From the NCBI GenBank assembly GCA_035578175.1, contig JAQMRL010000008.1:64295541-64359540 (forward strand): a stretch of 64,000 nt of DNA, read 5' to 3'. Positions 31,687 through 43,600 of the stretch are shown here, piece after piece (positions within the stretch are counted from its first letter, which is position 1; each line of letters opens with the position of its first letter). The notes beneath the pieces are model-generated. The model had not been told where the DNA came from. It saw only the letters and a program-made list of their open reading frames with translations, and did not search any database. The position numbers and the translations under genes were made by a program. The DNA comes from Catonia carolina. Its lineage: Eukaryota > Arthropoda > Insecta > Hemiptera > Achilidae.

Positions 31687-34600
31687 GTAAATTATTGTCT
31701 TAATTCATTTATTTATTTATTTAAATCTTCATTAACCGACCGGGTTGGTCTATAGTTGATGTCACGTTCAGAATGCAGTACGGGAAGTCCATAAACAATG
31801 TATTTCATATGGGAGTTTGAGCGCTACTACTTTAAGTAAAAATATCGACTCCGCGATACAACACGTTCTCATTTTTACAAACTCGAATCACGAAATACGG
31901 AAGCATCAGTGATTTTTATAAAATCGTTTATCATTTATGTTTCCTTCCAACATCTTCTTCTTCTTATAGTGCATCTCCTATCGGAGGTTTGCTATCATCA
32001 CAGCAATCCGGACCCTGTCGACTGCAGCTCTGAACAGCTGAACACTGCCACAGTTAAACCAATCCCTCAGGTTCTTTAGCCAGGACACACGGCGTCTTCC
32101 GATGCTCCGCCCTCCACTAATCTTTCCCTGGACTATCAGTTGAAGAAGCTTGTATTTCTGTCCTCTCATTATATGACCCAGATATTGAAGCTTTCTTCTT
32201 TTTATGGTGTCAATGATTTCGCATTTCTTCTGCATCCGGATCAGCACTTAGGCATTACTAACTTTATCCGTCCAGGGAATACGCCACATTCTACGGTAAC
32301 ACCACATCTCGAATGCTTGTAGTTTGTCGATGTGTGTTCCTTCCAACATATGACTTATCATATATCAAATTATGGATAAAATTATATATTATATAATAAA
32401 ATAATAAAACAGATATGTCGTCGTTGAAAGAAAAAAGTTATATGATTTGAAACGCAAAAAATATGACGAGATTTAAACGCCCAACTTTGTACGAGCCTAT
32501 CTTATCTAAATATCAGAGTACCTATAATAATAACTTTTATAGCGTAATATCAAGTCATTAGGAAGCGAAAGTAATTTTTTTAGAATTTTTTTATCGCAAA
32601 TGAGCTTGTTAGAGCGTGGCAAACGAAACTAAAAATTTTTTCCCGTGATCTTCAGATATTGTCGGCGAGGAGGGTTATTTTATTGGTTGTGCCTGATGTT
32701 TTCTGTACGCCTGATACACACAACGGGTTCTCATAAGAGCTGTACTGCATTCTGAACGTGAAATAGAGTATAGTGGTAAAGTCGCCGCCGCGTATCAGCT
32801 GTAACAGCTGATTTTCAGAGACGAAGGTTCCTGGTTCAAATCCTAATAAAGGTACTTTATAAGGTCCTAATAAAGGGCCTAATAATAAAGGTCCTAATAA
32901 AGGTACTTTTATACGGATTGAATACTAAACAGTGGTTACCGGGGGTACTTTAATGGCTGGGGTTTAATTAACCATACTCTTTCAGTAATGGTCGGCCTGG
33001 GTCTGTACAAGATTGCATATCTTTTATACATCATACACTATATCCTCATCTTATTGGCTCATTAAGTTGCTTATTGTTATTAAATTTAACAGATTGCAAC
33101 GTACACACATTAGGGATTAAAAAATTCTTGTCAATAGAATTTATTGTAATAAGTAATAAAAACCAGTTATATTATTTTTCGTTACTTGTTATTAAGTATT
33201 GAAATGAGGCGTATTATAAAGTAAAGTAAAAGCCTTACGAGGCTTTTTCTACTAAAATGCAATATTTATTTATCAGTTTTAAAAAATCAGTAAGACTAAA
33301 CTGCTAAAAAACTTTATAAAATGAAGTTAAAAGTTTATACACTCACATTTTTATATAACTATATAAAACTTTAGCCCATAAAGTAATGAAAATAGAAGGA
33401 AAACATAAAATGGCTTTATTTTATGCGCATTGCGTACACATAATAAATTCTCGTGCTAAAATATGTTCCCGCCATAAATCTTCTGTTTCATAAAAATACG
33501 TTATGCACTCAAAACAATACTCTTTAAAAATAGTAACAATAGAAAGGAACTCGTGCTTCGAAAATTTTTTGTGCTTGTCTAAAATTTAAAATCTACATTT
33601 TTTCTTGTTACCTGTGAAATATTTCGGGTTAGACATTATTTATTGTTCGAATAGCATAGTAACCAATCGAGTTTAAATTTTTCATCACCTAATCAATAAT
33701 TTTGCTCATAACAGGCTGGCGGAGTGATAAATTATTTGCACTCGATCTGCTAGTTCCAGGGCTAAAAAAAATGGTTCTGTTTCTTATCACATGGTCTACC
33801 AATTATATAACTGAAGCATTAAAGAACAGAAGAGGTAGAGGTGTAAAAGACAGTAGTCAGAGTTAACTTCTCTAAGAATAATGAATTTCACAGCCAGCAG
33901 TGAAATTGTAGTGAATTGTTGTAGTGAATGAAGTGAAGTTGTCATTTGCGGGGTGGAAAGTTGATTCTTATCAGAGGGCCTAGCGTGCTGATAAGCATAC
34001 TTTTCCATTCAATGAAGAAGGCAGTTGTACACCTCACTCCTCATTGTACTTAGTAAAGCTTCTAGAGGTTCAAACCAGCCTCTGTGCTGATGACCTAAAC
34101 AACAACAATCAATATTTTATAATCGGAATTTTTGTGGTTATCTGAGACATTGATATTTCATTTGGAACCATTTCAATGATGTTGGTGTATCAGATTTAAA
34201 AAATTTTAGGCCGAATTATTTTCTGGTATCGATCCAAGTACAAAATGACCTAGCCTACTTAAATTTCATTGAATTCCTTTTAAATAATTTTCTGCTTTAC
34301 CTACCCTTCCTACCTAAACTAGAGTTTAGTAGACATATTAGTACGTGTTATTTCAAAAAAATTGATTTAGGAGAGGTTAAACTTTTAAAATGCCCATAAC
34401 GGGCAGTTGGAGTGTTAAATTAATTGCACTCGATCTGATGATTCCAGGGCTACAAAAAATAGTTCTGTTTCTTATCACATTGTCAGCCAATATGAGTGAA
34501 CTATTTTAAAATAGAAGAGGTAGAGGTGTAAAAGGCACTAGTCAGAGTTGTCTCCTCTGAGAGTAATGAATTTCACTATACAGCCAGACCCTGTGGTGAA

Positions 34601-37600
34601 TGAAGTGAAGGTGTCATTTGCAGGGTGGAAAGTGAGTGTTTTTCGGAGGGCCTGGCATGCTGATAAGCATACTCTTTCAGCTTAGTGAGGAAGACAGTAG
34701 TAAACTACCTCACTCCTCGAATTACTTTATAAAACCTCTAAAGGTTGAAACTAGCCTTTCGGCTGTTGACCTAAACAACAAAACTTTAAAAAAAGATATT
34801 AAGAACATTAAAGATACATATTTTTATTCGTTTTTGAATCTTTGAATCGGCAAATAATTGAATTACCTTGGTGCTTTAACAACAAAAGAAGTCTAACTAA
34901 GCCATCGCATCGTGATATAATGTATTGACCCTTTTGTTTTCTGTGTGAAAAGGGCGTTTGTTTGTCACGTTATGTTACATCTCTCTGTTATGTATGTTAT
35001 GGATCAGTAATTTTGTTCTGGACTTCGTTGTTTGTGTAGACATATAATCAATGTCACATATGTCTATTTTTTGTTGTACTGATACTAATGGGTATACGCC
35101 CAATTGAGACTCACCGATGCGCTACTGTTCTGTTTTATTAATCATTTTCAGGAATAATTTTTATGTTTTGTTCCTTCCCCAAAATCATATTTAGTTGTAA
35201 TAAATTATTGTGGAACATTTTAAACAGGTATCTAATTTTTGTAAAAATTAAAAAATTAAAATTTTTTTTAATTGTCTTAAATTTAGCTCTTATTTCTTGC
35301 AGTATCTTTAGTCCGTCTACTGGCCTTGTGGTCAGTATAGCTGACTTTTGTTACCGTGGGTCCCCAATGAATTAGTCATCAAGTCTGGCATTTTTAATTA
35401 CTTATTTGTTACCTATCAATAGTCGGCATTAGCATTAATATGCAAAATTAATGCGGCGCGTGGCTGAGAAAGGCGTAGCACACTTTGGGGGCCCTGAAAA
35501 GGGCCAGTTAAATAAAGCCTTAGTGAGTTGGTCTTGAGAAAGACTTTTGAGCTGGTCTCGGAAGAGACCGATATAAACAACGCGTGGCTGCGACGGCAAC
35601 TGCTGCGGAGATGCTTGCTGCTGGAAGTCCCTAAACATCTTTTCTTTTTTTCGTGGATCCAGTCGGCCGATCTTGGTCGGAGTTTCTGAGCGCAATGACG
35701 GTTGTTTCAATGAAGTGTTTTTATATAAAAAAAGTACTGTTACTATAGTAACAGAGAGCGCTGTTGTAGGGGCGGTTACTAGCCCTCTGCATTGGCGACA
35801 AAGGTCGTACGTATGCCATAAAAGGTCTGTCGGTATGCCGTGAAATGGCTGTCGGTAAGCCTACAAAGGTCTGTCGGTATGCCGACAAAGATCGGAAAAA
35901 GTATTGTCGTCAGCAACACAGTAACTAATTAAAGAGGAGGCGGGGGTGACAGAATCACTTAAGAATATGCGTGCCGATTTGTAGAACTAAAACTTTACGG
36001 GAAGAGAATAAAGGCGTAAAAAGACCTCTCCTTAGTGGTCGTAAAGTTACTGCTTTGATGTTTTTGTTCAACCCTTAAGCAAAATATTTTCTGAATTTCA
36101 GTTCTCTTGGTTATCTGGAGGTTAGAGAATTAGGGATGACTGGGTGAATCAGTCAGTTAGGAATTTTACATTTTATGTATATTTAAAAAACCTTGGAAAT
36201 CTTACGTATCCACATCGGGATATTTTGGTATAATATTTTTTACGTCTTCGTTTCGTGGAAATTCTTCTACTTGTGAATAATCACCTACTTTTCAATAGAA
36301 ATTGGTTACTTTTAAAAAAAGTAAATGCTTTCTTGTTATTGTTCTTCCCTTGTTTCCTTCTTGATGGCATGTTTTGATGCCCAGGTTCTTTGATATTTTA
36401 GGTGATGAGCAGGTGTAACATTTTCATACAATGGCCCTTTAATACGAGAATGTTGAGTTCAGCTTTTTTTTATTTACTTAGTCAGCCACTCTCATTTTTG
36501 TTCCATCTCCTCCCCCTATCCGTCTACATACTTGATGTTGAATGTGAGGGAACAGCTGGTGAAACGCGTGCTACATTGTCAGCTTTATGTCTAGCTTATT
36601 TATTCGCCCTCTTTGCACGCTACTTTTCGATGGGAAACAAGAATAAAAGCCTTGTATTCGTACCCTCTTCCATTAATTTTATATACACTGATACACTCAT
36701 TCAATAACACGTTTGTGGCAGTATATTCTTCGTATTTTTGCGGAAACAACTTATTATTAAACCTAAATATAAGCTTCATTCCCTGGCTAGTTACTCAAAA
36801 ATTCTGGATGGTTATTGATTTCTGTTACATTATTTACCAATTTATTTTTAATCTGTTTTTACCTCAGCAAATTTAAATTTAGTTACTGTATAAATAATGC
36901 ATCATACGTAAAATAAAAAAATCAGCAGTCGCGGGACTGACCGTCAGAAGTAACTACTTAATTAATTAAGTTAAATAATTAAATAAAAAAGATTTTTATA
37001 AATTAATAATGGTAATTATTTTCATGGTAATTGTTGATAGCCGAGCTGCATGTGACTGCAAAACAAATATTTTTCCCGCGCAAAAAACATAGTCCAGGCG
37101 CGCCAAAAAAAGTAGTCGCTTCAAAAAAACGGTTAGATATATTAAGTAAGTATAAATTAAAATCATTAGATTACATTTCTAATGCTACCCGCCATTGTAA
37201 CCCCAAAATTGACATTGTATGCGTACGTTTTTGTGCATAAATAGTTATTATAATATGCATTTATACATTTAAAATTATAATGAAAATTGTTAAACATTGT
37301 TTTTTAAATAATACATTTTTAAATTTTATTGTCAATAAAATTATTTAAAAACCACTAGAAATGGTCAAAGAAAGAGTAAGAACAATTTTACCGGCTAAGA
37401 AGTACTTTTATGGTTTACCAAATCGTCAACTCGTTACAATAACTCAATAATAATTTTTTTGAGATAAGGTTCTTTGTATGTCAGTTCTGCCGATTTAATT
37501 AGGTCGGTGTTTTCGTATTTTATTTTAAACTTTTTTTTAATTTATAATAAATGTCTGTATATTTGGGATAATCTAATAGATTTTATTTGCATTAGCACCA

Positions 37601-40600
37601 ATGTTTTTCGTTTTTGATCTATATTAAAAATAAAATTCGACAAAAATGTCTCAAGTTAGGTATTAGCCAAACTTCATATAAATTAAAATCTAAAAGATTC
37701 CCAAATACATAGACATGTAATAAAATTATAAATTTAAAAATAAGTTTAAATTGAAATGCAAACATAACACAAAAACAGTGACCTAATTATAGGTTGGCAT
37801 AACTGAATTTGAATTGTATGATTAATAATTGTACGATTTATATGATTATATTTATTTATATGATTTGTATGAATTAATTGTACGATTAATAAGATAAAAA
37901 ATACTGGAAACAAAATCTTCAAAATAGATCCAAGGAGTAATTGACTACAGTTCAGCCGTTCTTAGTTTGCTCCTACTGTCAACAAACAAAAGCCACCTGC
38001 TACAGGGTGCACGCTAGAGTCTACGACTTTACGGATGTCGTATTCCTATTAAGTTAACTATTTTTTAAATTATAAGTACTTAAAGTACTAAGAACATCAG
38101 TCATTATATGATGTAGGCCTAAAAATTTCATTTATTAAAATACTTTTATAAGTATTTTGTATTTAAATACTTTTGAAAGTATTTTCTTGTTACTTTTTAA
38201 TCAGCGTGTACACATTTTTATATAATGCGCATGCTCAGTGATGTCATTATTTGTTTACATTAGTAGCAAACTAAGAGAGGCTGGACTGTAAAATGATCCA
38301 ATGTGGTTATCTAGGAAGAATAAAAAAAATTCAGTAAACGGTAGATAAATGCTACAATGTTTAATAAATAAAATAATACATAATGTAATTGTAACAGGTA
38401 CATAGTAAATGTTAAATTGTAACACTAAACAAAATAGAATGCATGGTTAAGAAAGCGTAAACATTACAATGTCACTAATTCTGTAAGGTCTTAATCAAAA
38501 ACTTACCGTGTAGATTGTATTACGGTAATGAACTGATATTATTACTTTGTATTATTAGAAGCCTGAGGCTCTGTACTGGTACGTATGTACTTGCCAACAC
38601 AACTGTCGACTATTTAATTTAATTTTAGCCGTATTAAATTCCTTTTATCGTGTATATGTATAATCTTATTTTGCCTGAAATTATATATTTCATTGCTATT
38701 TACTATTATTAAATATTTTTTTACTTGTATTTTATTAATATACTGTATTTTCAAGGTACAGTATAATCTTTTACTAAATAAACGTTACGTTTTCCATTTA
38801 ACTCCTACTTCCTGTACATTTATGATTGTTGTGTAATAAATTTCTACTGAGTAAATTCTTAGTGTACTGGCATAGATTGTGGTTATACAAAAGCTAATTC
38901 AATAATTGGTGTTTAGGTCATCAGCCGAAAGGCTGGTTTGAACCTTTAGGGGTTTTACTAAGTAAAAACGAGGAGTGAGGTGGTTTACTATTGCCTTCCT
39001 CACTGAGTTGAAAGAGTATGCTTATCAGCATGCCAGGCCCTCCGAAAAGTACCCACTTTCCACCCTGCAAATGACAACTTCACTTCATTCATCGCAGGGT
39101 CTGGCTGTATACAGATGAAATTCATTTCTCTCAGAATATCTAACTCGGACTAGCGTCTTTTACACCTCTCTTCTGTTTTTAAATAGTTCAGCCATATAAT
39201 TGGCTGACTATGTGATGAGAAACAGAACTATTTTTTGTAGCCCTGGAACTAACAGATCGAGTGCAATTAATGTAACACTCCACCTGCCCGTTATGGGCAT
39301 AAAAAAAATTCAAAAAAAATTCAATAATATCGTGTGCTAAACTAAATATACAAATCATTTTACATGAAAAGTACTCTGACTTGATAAATTAGTACCGCAA
39401 AACAAATAGACAGTACAGTACGACCTCTCACATCCGGACCTGTGATATCCGTGACGTAAGATATAAAAATGTTAAATGGCTGGGATGTCCGCAGTTTCAG
39501 ATTAGTGAAGTTTCGGAGTATAAAGAATCAATAATAATAATAATAATAATTTTTGTCAGTTTGTAAGATGAAAGTGTTGTGCAGCAGCAAGAGTGGTTTA
39601 GAAAAGATGGGAAATTTAAATGTAGGCTACAAAAACATACAGGAAGTTTGGGGATTTTGCTATGTAGGGAGTAAAATAAGAAAGGATGGTAGAAGCACTG
39701 GTAATATCAAAAATAGAATTAATTGCTCAAGCTAGAAAAACCTTTGAAATGAAAAACAGCTTACTGACTACAAAAATTGACTTACAGATTAGGAAAAATT
39801 TCTTAAAACACTATGTTTGGAGTGTAGCATTATACGGGAGTGAAACGTGGATGATAAGGATTTTAGAAAGGAAGTGCATAGAAGCTTTTGAAATGTAGTG
39901 TCATAGGAAAATGTTAAAGATTAGGTGGGTGGTGGACAAAACAGGTAATTTAGAGGTTCTTAGTCGAGTGAATGAAAACAGAGTATATGGAAGTACCTTA
40001 CCAGAAAAAGGGACAGACTAGTGGCGCATATCTTAAAGACATCCAGGTACTGGTCTATCAATGGTGGGTAATATTGAGGAAGTGAATTCTAGGGGGAGGC
40101 ATAGGTTAGAATATATACAAATTACAAAAGATGTTGGGTGTTACAGATATGTAGATATGAAACGGTTTGCGCAAGATAGAACAGCTTGGAGAACTGCATC
40201 AAACCAGTCAAGAGACTGATGACAGAAAAAAGATATTTTGAAAATTTCAAGCTGAAAAGAAGCGAGATCTGAAGTGAAGAGAAAGAAGGAATAGATAACT
40301 AATCCGAGAATACTGGGCGAAAGTTTTTTAATTGCAATTTTGTCTTAAAATAAAGTTTTTATTAGCGTATGACTCATAGGGAGGCCGTTTTTGCAATGAC
40401 AGTTTACATTTTAAATAGTAAACGAAATGATACAGCCTAACTTTTAATATATATATATTTATATATATACTACATAAAATTAGAAAGGAATTATACTTTT
40501 CCGTTTAATCTCCATTTACTTTAGTAATATTATTAAGCATACCTAATAAATTTACATAAAAATTCTGTATATTTAGATTCTGTTTGAAAGTTAAAAAAAT

Positions 40601-43600
40601 TTAACTTAAATACGGTAGCCTACTATGTATTGACATTTAAAAGAGCGAAAGTTCTGTACTTTTACCACTATCTGCACTCCATTTTCCTGCTAATTTAAAC
40701 TTGTCACAAACATGTGGTGTCATCAGATTAATAAAAACTAATATTCTGTAAAAGTAAAATGATGTTACTGTATTTAATTCGATTCTTTTAAATGCAGGTT
40801 ATTTATTTAGTTAAGCTATATTTTAAAAAAAAGATCGGGTGTGAAACACTAACACTACTTTTTCTTGCCAATGCAAATAATGAACACTATAACCTAACAT
40901 TACTAATAAAACATTAGAAATAAACAAAAAAACATAACCTTTTAATCATGAGTGAATGATGCAAAATGAAAACCAACCCTTCAATGGCTTGATAATAAGG
41001 GAAATCACTCTTTCACGCTAAATTAGGCTCTGTAGAGAAAAATGCTCTAAATAAAAGTTGTAGCTCTTTTAATTCGCTATAAATTTGTTTACGTAGCACA
41101 CTTTTTTGTCGTAAAATGCGTACTACTAAGGCTGAAATAAAAAAAATCTATTTTTTTAGATTTTCATGGAAAAAAAACATAAAATTACTTATTACAGGTA
41201 AACTAATCGTTTTACAAAAAAATGTTTGAAATAAAAGTTGTAGATTTTTAAATTGTCTACAACTTTATTAATATTATGCACTTTCGCGCTAAAATGCAAT
41301 CTTAAAAAAATCCATTTTCTTCTACGAGAGCACAGCCTCCCCAAGAATTTCAGCAGGCATGACGCCTGCTATCTTGTAGAACATAAAAAATGTAGTAAAT
41401 AAGGCGATTTTTAAAAAAAATCTTAGGAACGGTTTTTGAGAAAATTGCGAAAGAGTGAAAAATGATACGAATAAACTACTACTTCCGGTTGTAGAAATTT
41501 TAAAAACCTAAAACTTTTATTTAAGCTTTTTTTCCTACAACATTTAATTTAGCGTCAGTTAGTGGTTTTCTGTATTTTTCATAAAAATCGATAAAAATGG
41601 GATTTTTGAATATTGCAGCCTTAGAATGCTTGTTACTACAAAAATGGATAAAATTAACGTTATAGGAAATTAAAAAATCTACAACATTTATTCAAGAATT
41701 TTCTTCTACAAAGTCTAGTTTAGCGTTAGTGAATTAGTGATTTTCCGTATTTTAAGCCATCAGAGTTGATTTTCATTTTGGATCATGCACGTACTATTTA
41801 ACATAGGTTATATTGTTTATTTTTACATTGGTAAGAGAAAGTCGTTTGAGTCTTTCACACTAGAGTTTTATTTTATGAAAACTGACCAATTCTTATGAAA
41901 ATCTACGTATGAGTAGCTGAATAGTAACCAGCTTAAGTACCGCATTCAAAATTCACCCGATCGTTAGCTATTCCAGTTTTTATCGGTCTGTTCTACATTA
42001 TGATTTAAAAATTTGTTAATGTAAATAATAAAAGATAACATTTTCTTATTATATAAATCATCAAGGTGGTTTTAATAAAAAAAATTTGCGGTTTTCTAGT
42101 AATTCACAGTAGTTTAGTGAAGGTTGTGCTGCACGTAGTAAAGTCGTTAATTTTATTTTATTAAACAATTGTAATATAATCACACGTATCATTTGATTAA
42201 GCAATTTTATAAAAAGCTTACATTTTCTTTTTCAAATATTCTACGCTTTCTAGATTTGATTTAACACTACATTTGATTGTAATAGAGATGTAATAGTACA
42301 CAACTGGCTGCATTAATGCAAAATTAATTTATTTTAATTTTACAATAATTTTTTGTTTGATTATATATTTATAATTAAAAGCTGCTGTGAAACACTCACA
42401 TAACTTTCTTTTGCCAATGCAAATAATGAATAATATAACCGAATATTAGTAATAAACATTACAAAGGAATAAATGAATATTGTTATTTATATTTTTATAA
42501 TAATAATAATAATTTTTTTTTTAATTCCTAATATGTGTACGTTGCAATCTGTTCAATTCAGAACAATAAGCAACCCCATGACCCAATGAGATGAGGATGA
42601 TGTGTATGACGTGTAAATGAGGTGTAGTCTTGTACAGACCCAGGTCGACCACTCCTGAGAGAGTATGGTTAATTGAACCCCAACCATCAAAGTACACCGG
42701 TAACCACTGTCTAGTATTCAAATCCGTATAAAAGTAACTACCTTTACTAGGATTTGAACCAGGTCCTTCGTCTCCGAAAATCAGCTGTTACAGCTGATTT
42801 TGGCGACGACTTTACCTCTAGACCAACCCGGTGGATAATAATATTAATATATTGTTATGTATTATTTGATTTGTTTTTTTTTGTAATTTTTTTAAGTAAA
42901 TTTCGTGTAAATATAAACATGCTTAACATATACTAACTCATTCCCACGCACAGGCTGACCTACGCGGGTATTAGAAAATGGGCTAGGATAATTTTTTTTG
43001 TTTTACGTCTGACTATTCTGCAATGTCTGCTAATGCAGACGGTGGACAATGATGATAATGAAAATGAGTGATGAAAAAAATTCTAGACTTGACCGGGAAT
43101 CGAACCCGAGACCCCGGTATAGAAGCCAGTCGCGCTAGGATAAGAGATTCATTGTATTTGTTTAAAAAAATAAATAAATAATAAAAAATTAATGGATTCA
43201 TATTGGTTTTTTATCCCTAATGTGTGTATGTTGCAATCTGTTCAATTTAAGATAAATATAAGCAACCCCATGACCCAATGAGATGAGAATGATGTGTATG
43301 ACATGTAAATGAGATGTAATCCTGTACAGACTCAGATCGATAATTCCTGAGATAGTATGGTTAATTGAACCCCAACCATCAAAGTACACCGATAACCAAC
43401 GTCTAGTATTTAAATCCGTGAAAAAGTAACTACCTCTAGGATTTAAACTACGAACCTTCATCTCCGAAAATCTGTTGTTAAACAGCTGATTCACGGCGAC
43501 GACTTTTTCACTAGATCAACCCGGTGGATTATTTACGGTTAAACAGCTTGGTTATTAGCGACTACTTTGTTTATTAACAAAAGTATATTTTTAATTATTA

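Larger units (their letters stand above)
31733..33122 (+). mobile_element. SINE-B split by a TIR element
   Basis: The SINE-B head ('accgggttggtctatag', 31733-31756) and its continuation ('tggtaaagtcgccgcc' to 'agggattaaaaaa', about 32772-33122) are separated by about 1 kb. The inserted piece is the TIR element 31762-32761. After box B a 'cctaataaaggtac' unit is repeated several times (32845-32915), a small tandem expansion absent from other copies. Confidence 0.75.
35455..36055 (-). other. GC-rich island with histone-type stem-loops
   Basis: Base composition differs sharply from the flanks. On the minus strand a TATA-like 'tttatataaaa' (about 35720-35730) lies upstream of three 16-nt hairpins at 35554-35569, 35530-35545 and 35490-35505. 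The last reads 'ggcccttttcagggcc', an exact fit to the metazoan histone mRNA 3' stem-loop consensus. The middle one fits except for its first base. The first keeps the six-base stem but not the loop. No histone coding sequence is present. The 91-codon frame 35435-35710 runs through the hairpins and is unlikely to be real. Origin unknown. Confidence 0.55.

Noticed and set aside
35435..35710. 91-codon minus-strand open frame in the GC-rich island
   Set aside because: The frame runs straight through the stem-loops and shows no family motif. Its length is explained by the high GC content.
36402..36707. 101-codon open frame, hydrophobic
   Set aside because: No recognisable domain and no supported splice borders. 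It lies deep in the large intron and overlaps another chance frame.
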